A stretch of 64,000 nucleotides of DNA from Austropuccinia psidii (lineage: Eukaryota > Basidiomycota > Pucciniomycetes > Pucciniales > Sphaerophragmiaceae). The notes beneath the pieces are model-generated. The model searched no databases, was not told the DNA's origin, and saw nothing but the letters and a program-made list of their open reading frames with translations. The stretch covers positions 604,359-668,358 of the forward strand of contig JALGQZ010000006.1 in NCBI GenBank assembly GCA_023105745.1, in the 5' to 3' direction. Within the stretch, counting starts at the first letter, position 1, and each line of letters opens with the position of its first letter. The position numbers were made by a program, and so were the translations under genes. Shown piece by piece: positions 24,927-36,216 of this stretch.

Positions 24927-25448
24927 TTATACAGAGGTTGGAAGGGATATCAGATTCATTTCAAGAAGGCATGGGGAGGAGGACACAGCCACTGACCAAG
25001 ATGTCTCCTTCCCGTGCACAAAATCCATCCAACAGCAATCATTTGCAAAGGTGGTGGTCATAAGCAGTGATAGAGAAAGCCCATTGAATAAGGGCACAGT
25101 GCCTGCCCTGCACAAATGCCCAACAGACAGTATTGTCCCCAAGACTTTCTGGGAGAAAGGGACGTTGCGGATAATCACAAAGCCATTCTTTACCGGTGGC
25201 TTAAGCATCATCATCTGTGAGATAGTCACAGAGGAATTTGAGTCAGCAAAAAAGATACAGAAAGGGGGGATGTCTTGCACAGTCATTGCAAAGTGTTGAG
25301 AACCAGACAGATAGATAGATACACCGGTATCAATCAACACCCTATTGGAAGTGTTGTGTTTGACAAATTTGACCTGGGACACTTGCTCCTGTTGGTAGTG
25401 AGAGGTCGGTTGGGGCTGCAATTGCCGCTCAGGTGTTCCCTGGCGCAT
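24927..25448 (-). pseudogene. copia element 1 protease and pre-integrase region
   Basis: A 173-residue minus frame contains NRVLIDTGVSIYLSGSQHF, the retropepsin active site (D-T/S-G). The usual alanine after glycine is valine, but the aspartate is kept. It is followed by PVKNGFVIIRNVPFSQKVLG and TILSVGHLCRAGT, the conserved copia stretch downstream of protease (L-V-LL-S-G-L). The protease would process the polyprotein. It overlaps the gag frame by a few codons in another frame, and a frameshift before 24878 separates it from integrase. Confidence 0.85.
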
Positions 25449-26509
25449 CGGACGGGAGGGGCCAGAAGAAGGTGGTCATGTGTCCCGTACATCCGCAGTG
25501 AAAGCATGGCCCCCCAAATTTGTCAACAAGATGTTCAGGGGGACAACACACATTGCCTTCTTGTTCAACTGGTTTGGAAAAGAATGGAGAGCATGGGCAG
25601 GGTGGGTGGATCACAGGTGCCAGCGGTTCGGACATGCAATATATGAATGGTGAAGGGCCCTGGTCGGAGTCGGCGTTCATGATAACTTGTCCTACAAACG
25701 TTGACAATGATTTTTTGTCACCCTTTGCCAGTATCGCCACTGTGACAAGTTGGTTGAATGCCACTTGGCCAACATTTGGGGGAGCATGGCATGCAGCTTG
25801 TGCCAACAATCCCTCTAGCTCATTGGCGTCAAAACCCAGTTTCTTGAACATGGCAAACTCCCTGCAAAGGGTCAAGATAAGTGTGGTGTTGGATTGAGGG
25901 TGGCCAGCGCCATTTTCAATTAATACACAGAGTAGGTTGCGGACCACCTTCAACTTCCAAAAGCGGTTACTGGGGCAGCACCTTGCCTTAATGGCATCAA
26001 GAAAATCCTTATAAGATGTGCGTGCTGGGATGATTCCAATGCATAATGCAAAGTTGGGTGGGATCATTGCATTGATGAAGTGCAAGATGGCCTTGTTTTC
26101 TTGAGGAGAACGGTTCTTAAGTAGCAAGGGATTATCATTGACCAATAGCTTGGAGTTGAAGGCAATGCACAGTACCCTGTTCAGGCCTGCAATCCATTCT
26201 GCAAAGTTCAATCTGTTGTTTAGAAGATGATTAGATTGGTCTTCCTCCCTATATGGCTCCTTCATGAATATGTCATATGCAGAGGAGACCGCCCGTGGGT
26301 TCTGGGAGTATGGAGAGAGGGCCGGTGGCGGGGGAGAAAGCGCCATTCGTAGCGACTGCATTTCAGCAGCATCAGAGTTTCTGGCCGACTTCAAAGATGA
26401 TACTTCTGATTGTAGGGAGTTTAACAGCGAATACACCTCCTAGTTGGAGAGAGGCTTTGCATCTGCGACGTCGGCCGCAGCTTTTCTCAAACAGGTGAAA
26501 CCTGACATC
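25429..26509 (-). pseudogene. copia element 1 gag (one early stop)
   Basis: ATG at 26509-26507 opens a frame (MSGFTCLRKAAADVADAKPL) that meets TAG at 26442-26440, then continues open for 335 residues from 26436. The body has NFAEWIAGLNRVLCIAFNS near the start (like the W-x-M copia gag signature). Near the C-terminus is the knuckle CFHCGCTGHM, whose final cysteine is missing (followed by TTFFWP). A single CAG-to-TAG change would explain the stop. Gag forms the particle shell. This copy is otherwise well preserved. Confidence 0.85.
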
Positions 26510-26544
26510 TTCAGGGGAGGCCTATTGCTGGAGCTTGGTAGAGG

Positions 26545-26558
26545 CAGGGCTTTTAACC
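26545..26558 (-). promoter_or_regulatory. Primer-binding site of copia element 1 (tRNA-Lys anticodon arm)
   Basis: Immediately inside the 5' LTR. The + strand reads CAGGGCTTTTAACC, i.e. stem CAGGG, 7-base loop CTTTTAA with anticodon TTT (Lys), then CC. The minus-strand element RNA would therefore pair with a tRNA fragment ending two bases after the anticodon loop. This is the half-tRNA type of primer known for Drosophila copia. The tRNA identity is inferred from the loop alone. Confidence 0.6.
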
Positions 26559-26796
26559 TAATAAGATTGGGCTGAATGTAGCAAAGCTTGCTTGCCAGTC
26601 AGTTCCAGTTCCATCACCTACAAAGAGTGAGAGGTGAGGAAAGGAATCCTGTTGGGGCTGGTGAGTGGTATTTAAGTCACAACTAGACAGCTGCGGCGCG
26701 TCATACATGTGCAGTGTAAATCTGTAATTACATGGTGAATATTTTTTCTACAAGCATATCTGGATAAGGTGTCATTGCATTATCCCAATCTCAAAA
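26559..26796 (-). repeat. 5' LTR of copia element 1
   Basis: 238 bp, matching 18653-18890 base for base in length with scattered substitutions. Examples are TG to TA at one end and CAACA to CAAAA at the other. CCCTG follows at 26797. Confidence 0.92.
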
Positions 26797-26801
26797 CCCT
26801 G

Positions 26802-29800
26802 GTCTTATAATTATAGGAAAAGAAGAGTATGAGAAATTATTAAGAATTAGTAAAAACCAACCCCGGGAAGCTACAAAATCAACCTTGCAGGTGGCTTAAA
26901 TTAAGCCTTCCCCAATTGGGGTTCTGGCTCCTTCTGGCTACACCACACTTGTACCTAGAATATTCTGGAGCAATATAACCTCTTTTTACAGCCCTGGTAT
27001 GTATTTCTTAATAAACCCAGGACTCAACAGAGACACCATTTTTATTAAATCTTACCATGGATGTCCCCCCCATTTTCCAATTTCCTCTTTTATTTAAAAA
27101 GCCATGATTTTTGATATTTCCCTTTCTCAATGAATAATTTCTTTTTCCCTCCTTTATTTTGTAATTAATCACAACTTTTCTGTATATTTTTCTATTTCAT
27201 TCAAATTTTTGGCCTTGACAAATTTCTTTCAACCAACAATTCTTGTTTTCTATTTTTCAAAAAATATTCAATTAATCAGTATTAATTTTTAGCTTTTTCT
27301 CTTAATTCCTTTCACAGAACTATCTAATAATATGGCACCTGGTGATACCAAGAACACATCTAAGGCCTCATTTATTGATAATCTTTCAAAATACAAGTGC
27401 TGATGGGTGTTGGTTTACCTCATAAGATTGGATGATATATAAGTAAAATTTCAAGCTATAGATTTACTTGGAAAGCCATGAAAGAAGAATCTGAAGTGGG
27501 ATTTTTCTTGTAGTATCATGGAAATTAGTGACCATATCACAGGATTTCATCAAATAAAAAATACGGGAAAAGAAACCAATTTTAGTTACTCTTGATAATT
27601 ATTTACAAAATAATAAACAAAAAAGGGATGAAAAAATGAGTTTTAATAATCAATTGTTTCATTTTATGTTCTAATAGATTTTTTTTGAAGAACTAGGTTC
27701 TCCCTCTTGAAAAACTCAGACCAGAAGTAGTATACCTCATTTACAATATAAATAAAGAAATTTTCATAACCAAATAACCTTCATTTAAATCACTCCTATG
27801 GCTCTGTAATCCAAACTTTTTGAAGATATTGGTTCTCCAAACCACCCTTATGGCACACCTATCAAATGTTCTCTTCTTTTGTTAAGGGTACATTTTACAT
27901 CTAATCTTAAAAAATAAAATCTTTTTATCATTTAATACCAAGATTTGGACCTGCCTTAATGGCAGTCACTGGCAATTTCCTTGATGGGGACTATAAGAAA
28001 TTTTCAATTCTATTGGGTCGTAAGAATCTTGAAGGCATTTTTTAATCTTGAATTAATTTCATTTCTACTTTCAAAGTCAATATTTACTCCTTCTATTATA
28101 GCTTATTATTCTGGAGCTTTACCTGCAGCTGTATTTTTCAATATACTCCAGTGATAGAATATCAAATACACAATTATTCTCATTATTACCAATAATGCAT
28201 TGGTAAAAAATATTTCTTTGTGAAATCAATTATTCACTCCCATTCCTCTCTTCTAAAACCAAGGCTATTGTTTTCATGGAAAATGCAATTCTAAAAAACC
28301 TTACTGACTTCCTCAGCTCTTATGAAAAGGATTGTTCTGTAACTTAAAGAGAAATTTCCACTATTGGCTTTTATGGAAATTCTTGGACCACCCTCCATCT
28401 GGCCACTTCAGGACCACATTTTATTTCGGCCAGTTATTTTTCCCAAACCCTCTGTGAGGCCTCCTATGGCCTCTATGGGCCAGGAACCATTTTTCAAACA
28501 CAAATTTAATTCTCTGGACCCAAAATGGCCAAAAACTATAACAAGCCCAAAATTGACCAAATGACCTATGAGACCCAAATCTCCCAAGTCAAACCCCCAC
28601 CACCCTTAATACCATATGCAATGGTCAATAAATACACTAAAAGGTTCATTTAGCCAAAAGTGATCATTTTTTCCCATGGTTCGTATTCTAGCCACTATAT
28701 TCTCCCAAAATGATCATTATATCATTATTATTCATTTTTTATGGTTATTCCATTCCTTTTACTAATTTCCTTGCAATCACAAGTATTTCAATTTCCTTAA
28801 ATACTAAATTTATCCGGGGAAATTATTTTAAGAGGACAAGTGCCAGCATCAGAAGTCATACTCATTCATGACAGACTACTTCTAATAAGTCTGTACCTTC
28901 AAGCATACAATAATCCCCCAAGGGAATACTGACCATTTATCTTCAAGGAATAGTCCCAAGGAGTATTAAAGAAAAGTTTTCAATATTTCCAACTTCACTA
29001 TTCCATTGACAGTCCCAATTCATCCCATACAGGCTTAAATCAAAACAGCCTGTATGGAGTTTACCCTGTTGGCAAATTAATCTCAAATTCTGTGGGTATT
29101 TTTAATACACGCAGTTTATTTCCCAATATATACAATGCAGCTTTCCACAAATAATTTGTTTTCTTCCATCTTCTGATAGTGAATACCAATGATATTAAGT
29201 CATTCATTTTCACAATTTCATTTCCTGTTAATCGGATATTGGTGGTAATATCCTTCCAAATGTTTTGAAAAAGTGAGATAAGGATTTATCTGGTTGGTTT
29301 TTTGTCCATTTGATTATTCTCTCTTATTAATCTTTTTGTACTTTATCCTTTTTAAAGAAATAAATTTCATATTTTATAATTTCCTTAATTATTTGAAGTT
29401 TATCCAAGTGATATCTTATCCATTGAGTGCCAGGAAACTCTTGTTTTAAGAATGAGCCCCTGTGACAGAAATTGAAAAATTCCCTTGGATATGGAGTAGA
29501 AAACCTGCCAAATGAGCCAGGTGAAGAACATGTTCTAATGGCCATGGAAAGTCTAGTTCATTCTCCCAATGGTATGAGTATCCAGTCTAGCTCAATAACT
29601 TGTGAATTTCCCAACTCAGATCTTACTTTCATCAAAGCCATCAGTGTTATGAGAAATTTTAAAGAAAATTCAAGTTAGTTTGCAATAACTCACTTCCAAG
29701 AAATGAAACAGCTCTGTTGTCTCATGTATGTGCATGATGAAATTCAACATACGATATTCTTTTGTGAGAATTATCACTAAGAGAAGCTTAAAATAAATTT

Positions 29801-29805
29801 TTCAC
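26802..29805. other. Unassigned region
   Basis: No gene recognised. The composition is less AT-extreme around 26850-27060 (a C/T-rich stretch with AATAAA-like signals, which could be a decayed LTR end). It is also less extreme around 28360-28620, where a 66-residue frame has repeated W-P-P-x motifs but no known domain. Confidence 0.45.
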
Positions 29806-30660
29806 ACCACCAAAAATTCAAGCATACCAGCTGGCACCACTTGAATGTAAAAAAGAAAAATTCATTAATAAATTCATACAACCCCTTTATGAAGCCACAC
29901 ATACTATATGTGGCTCCAGGTCTCTCAATTTAAGCCAATCTCTTTCACTTTATATCCTGCTAATAAAGTTAGTATATCAGATAAATATCTTAAGGGTTTT
30001 TCCTTATTTTCATTTTGGTTTTTCAGCTCAAATAATCTTATGAATTTATCAAAGAAATTCAAAAATTATTATTTTTCACCAATGAAACCAGCAGCTTATG
30101 GAATTTGTGAGAAACTTTCAAAATATTTGAAATTTATCCTCCTTAAGCCACCTGTCATCTGTGAGACCATTTTGGACCCACAATACAAGATCAAGGTTTT
30201 TACTATGAAAAATCAAATTATTTCTCAGTTTTCTTCATTTTTCAACACACTAAAAGCTATATTTGAGGATGAAGCAATCTACCACTTCAATGAGCTATTG
30301 ACCTTTGATACCAAAATCAAAAGCAATGTGTAGACCATCCTATTTGAGGATAGTTACTCAGGATCTTCCCCTCAAATCTATTTCATTGTAAATGAAGGTT
30401 GATAGGTTCTTTTCAGAGCCCCCAGAGGCAGAAATTACTGATATCCTCCTCTTTTTGAAAACTTATATAACAGGGCCTTCAAAACTTACTCTCATGGCAT
30501 ATAAGTACTTGGCTATACCTGATACTAGTGCTCTGTTATAGCACATGTCCTCATGTGTTAGGAAAACTATTATTTATGAGCATTGGTCCATTTTCACCAA
30601 TGCATTTTGAAAGACTTTCTTTTGTCCAGAACTGAAAATAGACATTTGGCCCTTTGTATT
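29806..30660 (+). pseudogene. hAT-family transposase C-terminal remnant
   Basis: Pieces of the hAT catalytic/dimerisation region can be read in order across frameshifts. 29806-29960 gives KFINKFIQPLYEATHTICGS then LNLSQSLSLYILLIKL (the F-PFYEAT-LSG-x-YPT-L-L-x-LPLY motif). 30060-30180 gives PAAYGICEKLSKYLKF then ICETILDPQYKIKVF (the A-LDPR-K motif). 30421-30620 gives ITDILLFLKTYITGPSKLT and MAYKYLAIPDTSALL (the dimerisation motif A-x-D-x-LAIPxTSA). A stop follows ALL, and the serine-x-x-R-x-FS section is decayed. DNA transposase of class II, clearly non-functional. Its ends were not found. Confidence 0.72.
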
Positions 30661-31360
30661 CTAATGACTTGTGTCTAATTTTTTCATTTGTCTCTGAAGT
30701 TCTGGACTACTGGGAGATCAGTAGTAATTGAATCAAATTCCGAACCCCTATCCAGTACAAATGGACAAGTGAACTTTCCCAAAATAAAGCTCCTGTTTCT
30801 GGCCTAGACAAGGCCAGGGGCGGATATTTTTCATAATGCTGATGTTGGGAGCAGGCTAAGTGTAAACACTATTTACCAGCTATTAATAATTTTTTATACG
30901 CATATAAATCATTTTAGAGAATTAAAAATTACACTATTCCCAAAAGAAAACACAATCTTCAACCTTTTCTATGAATTCTTTGAATTTTCATTTTCCCTCA
31001 TTTTTTTGTAAAGATATCTGAATTTATTCATCTAATTTCTACTTGAACTACTTTTCACAGCTCATTTTCTGAGTGGAATTTCTGCTGTATATTTCCTTAG
31101 TTTTTCCTACTGCCACTGCTACTTTCTAGCCTCATTTTTGCTTTATTTTAAAAAACCAAGATTGTCTTGATGAACTCAACCATACCATGCATATTCTTAG
31201 AAATCCATAAGATTTACTTTTCTAAAACTGATAGATCCATATATTCAACCTGACAATTATATTATTCAACATATGGTTTTTTCTTTGAATTACAGGTTAC
31301 TGAAGCGCCCCGCACTAAAGCTATAAAACCATTTAGTGATATTTATCTCTCACCTCCACA
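30661..31360. other. Unassigned spacer
   Basis: No gene or repeat recognised. CAGGGGCGG at 30815-30823 resembles a hAT terminus but has no matching partner. Confidence 0.4.
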
Positions 31361-31365
31361 ATTTG

Positions 31366-31922
31366 TGTTGAACTTTTGAAGTGCTCCTTGCCCGATTCTG
31401 TTGAATAAAATATTGGGCTCAACCCTTGTTCAACACTCAGCCTGATACTCAACCCTTTTTCTCAACTCTCAACTTACAATTAACTGAACTTCCTTTCTAC
31501 AACTTGACATCTCACTAACCCTATGTTCTAGACAAGACTCTCCAGTAATGTTAAAACCCATCCTTCAAACTCTTTCGATCATAATAATAACAATTATTCT
31601 ATTATTATTCTTTCTTCACTTTTATTTTTTCATTATTATCATTTTTATTTTATTAATCTCTCTTATTCTTTATTTTCTGTCAATCTTGTTAAATATACCT
31701 CAGGTAACAAATTCCAGCTCTTATAAAAAATACACAAAGATACTCAAAAAGTTTTTCTTTAGTTTTAATCATCGTAGCTTGCTCCAGTGTTTTATCACCT
31801 CTTTATAAGTTGCTTCTATTATTTTTTTGTCCATGTTAGGTAATTTCTTTAGCTTTATAGATTTTCTCTAACTAGTTGTTTCTAATTAAATTTAAGCGTT
31901 ATTTTAAACCTTTCTATTAACA
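31366..31922 (+). repeat. 5' LTR of copia element 2
   Basis: Begins TGTTGAACTTTTGAAG, with GATTCTGTTGAATAAAATAT soon after, and ends TTTCTATTAACA. Matches 35657-36211. A frame at 31548-31808 (isoleucine/leucine-rich) is an artefact of the T-rich LTR. Confidence 0.93.
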
Positions 31923-31936
31923 GATTTACAGTCTGT
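31923..31936 (+). promoter_or_regulatory. Primer-binding site of copia element 2 (tRNA-Tyr anticodon arm)
   Basis: GATTTACAGTCTGT directly follows the LTR. Its complement reads ACAGA-CTGTAAA-TC: a 5-base stem strand, a 7-base loop with anticodon GTA (Tyr), and two bases of the opposite stem strand. With the adjoining LTR end (..ACA) the stem completes as TCTGT. Priming by a half tRNA-Tyr is inferred. Confidence 0.62.
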
Positions 31937-31977
31937 ATAACTCTTACCTCAAACAAGGACATAAAAGATCAATAATC

Positions 31978-32660
31978 ATGACTGATAGAAAAACTGATAC
32001 AAAAGAATCCTCCAATATTCCAATTCTAAACAGTATTAACTACAGTGAATGGAATATGAGAATGGAAATCTACTTACAATCGAAAGACCTCCTCAACGTA
32101 TGTGAAAACCAATTGGAATCTGGAGCGACAGTACCTGCCACAAACAAATGGAGAAAAGCAATTAGTATCATAACAAGAAAAATTGACGAAACCGTCTTTG
32201 TGGGAGTAATGGACCAATATTCAAAGAAAAAGGCCTATCTTCTATGGAAAAGGATAAATGAACAATACATGTCACAAAATATAATCAACGTTGGTCGTGT
32301 ATGGATGGAATGGAAAGCACTAACATACTCTGGAGATCTACAACAAGATATTTTCAATTACAGAAAACCCCTTCTAAAAATATCTTCCATTGACATCAAA
32401 ATACCTTCAGATATCCTTTAATACTCCATATTAGGTAAAATCTTCAAAAACGCCAAATTATTCCACTTAGTTGATGGTTTAGCAATGAACAATGAAGCAG
32501 TTAAAACCCCAAATTTCACATCTCATACCTCAAGTCAATGCTTTTCAGAACATCCTGAACTTTGTCCTGCTAGAAAATATTTAAATAATAAAAGATTAAA
32601 AATTGGGTCATTAACTCCTTCATCTCACGTAACTGCTGCTCAAGCTCTTCTAACTCTTCA
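31978..32660 (+). pseudogene. copia element 2 gag (stop-interrupted)
   Basis: ATG at 31978 opens 147 residues. SINYSEWNMRMEIYLQSKDL is the typical copia gag start (N-x-W-x-x-M). KKKAYLLWKRINEQY and NVGRVWMEWKALTYSGDLQQ continue it. TAA ends the frame at 32419-32421, after which the same reading continues YSILGKIFKNAKLFHLVDGL. From 32485 a new open frame holds SSQCFSEHPELCPARK, the H/C-rich knuckle region seen in rust copia gag. The 5' leader from 31937 to 31977 is short. The stop is probably a point mutation. Confidence 0.85.
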
Positions 32661-33000
32661 AGAAACTGCTAAAACCCATTTCGACAAATTAATTATGGAT
32701 TCTGGGACAGCTTACCATATGTTCAACACAAAATCCACTTTCTCGGAGATCCAACCAATAATAGATATCCCAATCACAACAGGTGACGATTCCAGAAAAC
32801 CTGTTTCTACAGCCAAAGGTACAGTCCAACTAGTATTGGAAAACATTATCATCACTTTGAGAAACTGTCTATTTGTTCCAAACCTTAACTGCAATCTCAT
32901 TAGCTTAATGGAACTACTTGAAAAAGAACTTATCACAAAAAATTAAGAAAACAAATTTTGCATACTCAAAAACGGCTCTGTCTTATTCACTGGAGATTTA
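32661..33000 (+). pseudogene. copia element 2 protease
   Basis: Part of the open frame 32485-32946. FDKLIMDSGTAYHMFNTKST contains the intact retropepsin triad (D-S-G, with alanine replaced by threonine). VSTAKGTVQLVLENIIITLR and NCLFVPNLNCNLISLMELL follow, the conserved strand and the L-x-VP-L--NLISL motif of copia. The frame stops at 32946. The active site looks usable, unlike the rest of pol. Confidence 0.85.
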
Positions 33001-33059
33001 GTCAACATTGTTCATTGTTGTTATTTTCTTACAAAACCTCTTACCTCTTTGGCGATGTT

Positions 33060-33830
33060 GAAACCTTGGCATCACTGACTTAGTCATCCCATTAATCAAA
33101 TCCTAAAGAACATGGGACTTCCCACACTACTAGAAGATAACTGTAGCACTTGTGAAAAGGCAAAAACAACTATGATGCCTTTCCAAGATCACTTTGATCC
33201 TGTTAAAAAACTTCTTGATTGCGTTCACCTGGATCTTGTTGGCCCCATTAATCCTGAATCAATTTTTTGTTATTGTTATTTTCTCACCATAGTCAATCAA
33301 TACTCATCTTTGAAAAACATTTACTTTTTGAAAAACAAATCAGATTCTTTCGAATCATTCCTGGAATACAAAAAATATTCTGAAAGCTGGCATGAAAGAC
33401 ACATCAGAAAGGTTGTATCTGATTAAGGAGAAGAATTCAATAATGAAAAATTCAAGGCATTAGCTCGTACATCTGGTTTTATTAATATCATGTCTCCTGC
33501 CAAAACACCTCTCTAATATCAAATCTACTACCCACTCACTCTAGAAACGACAAGTCGCCACACCTCTTATGGCATAAATAAAAACCAATAATAAAAAGAA
33601 TACATACATTTGGCTACAAATTCATTGTAGCTGTTACTAAACACAAACAACCATGGAAACTTTCCCCCACTTGTGAAGAAGTTATTTTACTTGGTTTTCA
33701 GAGCAACAACACTTCTTATCTAATCCTAAGATTAAAAGATAAAAAAATAATTAATTCGAGGCATGTCATCTTTTGTGAAAATATCTTCCCTACCATCACA
33801 CACCCTTCCTCAGAATTTTCCTCTCATATT
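33060..33830 (+). pseudogene. copia element 2 integrase with internal deletion
   Basis: From about 33065: WHH-stop-LSHPINQILKNMGLP and DNCSTCEKAKTTMMPF, the H2C2 zinc region. LLDCVHLDLVGPINPES gives the first catalytic aspartate, and KVVSD-stop-GEEFNNEKF the second (33424 stop). After SPAKTPL the reading jumps to PTHSRNDKSPHLLWHK, which normally lies about 80 residues further on. The segment with the catalytic glutamate is therefore deleted. The C-terminal part is still readable: QPWKLSPTCEEVILLGFQSN and LRLKDKKIINSRHVIF. The enzyme cannot function. Confidence 0.82.
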
Positions 33831-34139
33831 CCCAACTAAAATAATTTTCAATCGTTTCAAACCAATCACTCTCCATTCTTCACGCCGCAACACAAACTGA
33901 TCCCATTCATTCCCCCACCTTCCGTTCCTTAAATAGCCCAATTATTAATTCATCTTCGAATAATGACATTAATATCATTAAGCCTCCTAGACAAAGAAAA
34001 TTCATTGTACCAAGGAATCCTACACTAATCACTGGAGATTTTGACTCAACTAACATTCTCCCATACTCTCAACGCCCTGTAGTGCTACTCACTGAAAATG
34101 ACCCTATTTCCTTCAACTCGGCTCTCAAAGATGAAAATA

Positions 34140-34860
34140 ACTAAGAATGGAAAGAATTCATATAAAAAGAACTACATTCAATGACCAAGCTCAAAGTATG
34201 GGAAGTCGTACCAATAGAGCCAACGTACAAATTAATTGGAACAACATTGGCCTTTCAAACAAATAAGAATGAATTAAATAAAGTCACTGAAAGAAAAGCA
34301 AGACTATGTGCTCAAGGCTTCACTCAAACACAAGGTGTAGATTTTTCCAAAAACTTTTCTCCAACAGGCTTTCTAAGCTCTCTTAAAGCACTTATTGCAT
34401 TTTCCTGTTGTAAAAATCTTCAATTTAATCAAATTGATAACAAAAACACTTTTCTAAATGCTCCCTTATCTGAAACTTCCTATCTCACAATACCTCAAGG
34501 TCTCAATTTCAACAAAAAAAACTCACTGTCCAAAATTTGAAAAAGCAATATATGGATTGAAAAAAGAACCTTTATCTTGGTATCTTCGCCTAAAAAACTT
34601 TCTTTCAAGTATTGGCTTCAAACATGCAATTTCTTATTCCTGCGTCTTTCATGGTTTGAACAAAAATCCTATATTTCTCTTTCTACATGTTGATGAAATT
34701 GCAATATTTGGTGAAGATCTTGATTCGTTAAAAATTTAAATGGCCAACAGATTCAAAATCAAGGACTCAGTTCCATAAAGCTTATTACTTTTAATAAAGA
34801 TTAAAAATTTAAATAATAGTATATCTTCATCTCAATCTCATCACAGCAATTGAATTTTCA
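34140..34860 (+). pseudogene. copia element 2 reverse transcriptase (degenerate)
   Basis: 34181-34540 reads MTKLKVWEVVPIEPTYKLIG and RKARLCAQGFTQTQGVDFSK, then NQIDNKNTFLNAPLSETSYL, where the D-V-x-x-A-F-L motif has lost its aspartate pattern. A frameshift at about 34530 leads to KAIYGLKKEPLSWYLRLKNF. The catalytic box at 34684-34698 reads LHVDEIAIFGEDL, with YVDD changed to HVDE. A stop precedes MANRFKIKD. The region from 33830 to 34140 is a poorly conserved linker. Confidence 0.85.
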
Positions 34861-34862
34861 AC

Positions 34863-35656
34863 TTGTATGGTCTATCAGAATTTCAAACTGTCAAAACACC
34901 ATTAGTACCAAATCAACACTTAAAAAAGGCAAGCATACCAGAAGCTAAACTGTTTAAAGAGCTCAAAGCTAACTACCAAAGCGAAATTGATAGTTTAAGT
35001 TATCTCAGAAACACAAATTGTCCAGACATTTCATATGCTGTAAGCACTCTTTCACAACTTTTAGAAAATCCTGGGATTAAACACTGGAAATATTTCCTAC
35101 ATGTATTACACTATTTGAAGGGAACCATTAATCTGAAATTGAATTTTCATCATAATAAGAATGAAGAATTCTCCGCTTACTCAGATGCCCATTGGGGAAA
35201 TTGTTCTGACACCAGAAGATCTTTAACTGTATTTATAGTCACATACAACAATAACTTGGTAAGCTGGAAAACTAGAAAACAACCTACCGTTTCACTATCG
35301 TCTTCTAAAGCAGAATATAAAGCTCTCATTGAAATTTCAAAAGAACTCCTGTGGCTGCAACAGTTTTGTAAAGAAACAAAACTGAATAAATTGTCCCAAC
35401 CACTAAACATAATGGTGGACAATCAAGGTTGCATCAACACTGCTAACAGTGATTGCAATTGAAACACCATAAGAATGAAACATGTTGACATTACACTCCA
35501 TTTTATCAGAGAAAATATTAATAATCATCAAATACAGCTACTCTACACCCCAACAAGTGACATGCTAGCCAGCTTTCTTACAAAACCATCTAGTCTACCA
35601 GCCATACATAAAGTACTCATCAAACTCAACATTATCCAGCAAGTAGCAAGGGGGGA
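34863..35656 (+). pseudogene. copia element 2 RNase H
   Basis: The 199-residue frame 34863-35462 begins with the connection (NYQSEIDSLSYLRNTNCPDI, then SYAVSTLSQ, the pair SLxYLxxxTRPDI). It continues with RNase H: EFSAYSDAHWGNCSDTRRSL, SWKTRKQPTVSLSSSKAEYK and LNIMVDNQGCINTA. After TGA at about 35460 the reading continues MKHVDITLHFIRENINNHQI, then YTPTSDMLASFLTKPSSLP, the usual copia end. Only one stop separates the parts, so this is the best-kept pol domain in the element. An AAGGGGGGA purine tract at 35648-35656 abuts the 3' LTR. Confidence 0.88.
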
Positions 35657-36211
35657 TGCTGAAATTTCTAAGTCTTCCTTTCCTGATTCTGTTGAGTAAA
35701 ATATTTGGCCCAACCCTTGTTCAACACTCAGCCTGATACTCAACCCTTTTTCTCAACTCTCAACTTAAAATGAACTTAACTTCCTTTCTAAAACTTAACA
35801 TCTCACTAACCCTATGTTTTAGACAAGAATTTCCAGTAACTTTAAAACCCATCCTTCACAGTCTTTCAATAATAATAATAATAATCATTCTATTCTTCTT
35901 CTTTATTCAATTTTAGTTTTTTATTATTATCTTTTTTATTTTATTCATATCTCTTATTCTTTTTTTAAAAAAATCTTGTTAAATATACCTCAGGTAACAA
36001 ATTCCAGCTCTTATAAAGAATACACAAAAATACTCAACAACTTTTTCTTTAGTTTTAATCATTGTAGCTTGCTCCAGTGTTTCATCTCCTCTTTATAAGT
36101 TGTTTCCATCATTTTTTGTCCATTTTAGGTAATTTCTTTAGATTTATAACTTTTCTCTAAATAGCTGTTTCCAATGAAATTTACACGTTAGTTTAAGCCT
36201 TTCAATTAACA
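35657..36211 (+). repeat. 3' LTR of copia element 2
   Basis: Starts TGCTGAAATTTC and ends TTCAATTAACA, 555 bp, followed by ATTTG. Confidence 0.93.
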
Positions 36212-36216
36212 ATTTG

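Larger units (their letters stand above)
18653..26796 (-). mobile_element. Ty1/copia element 1, decayed, with two LTR insertions
   Basis: Bounded by a perfect 5-bp duplication, CCCTG at 18648-18652 and 26797-26801, and by two 238-bp LTRs (18653-18890 and 26559-26796). Minus-strand order is gag, protease, integrase, RT, RNase H, the Ty1/copia arrangement. Two gypsy-type solo LTRs (19672-21479 and 21852-23658) lie inside pol. Without them and their duplications the element is about 4.5 kb. Its GC content is clearly higher than the flanks, so it is relatively recent or has decayed in a different way. Stops and frameshifts run throughout. Confidence 0.92.
31366..36211 (+). mobile_element. Ty1/copia element 2, decayed
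   Basis: Perfect 5-bp duplication ATTTG at 31361-31365 and 36212-36216. LTRs at 31366-31922 (557 bp) and 35657-36211 (555 bp) align along their length. Both start TG(T/C)TGAA and end ATTAACA. Internally, gag, protease, integrase, RT and RNase H follow in copia order. Total 4846 bp. Multiple stops, a deletion of the integrase catalytic glutamate segment and a changed RT catalytic box make it inactive. Confidence 0.94.

Noticed and set aside
28364..28564. 66-residue W/P-rich frame
   Set aside because: Repetitive wording typical of transposon-derived spurious frames, with no domain.
30815..30823. CAGGGGCGG as a hAT terminal repeat
   Set aside because: It has the orientation of a left end while the hAT remnant lies upstream of it, and no inverted partner or 8-bp duplication was found.
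31548..31808. 86-residue hydrophobic frame resembling a membrane protein
   Set aside because: It lies entirely inside the 5' LTR of copia element 2, and its isoleucine/leucine-rich content comes from T-rich LTR sequence. The matching 3' LTR does not keep it open.
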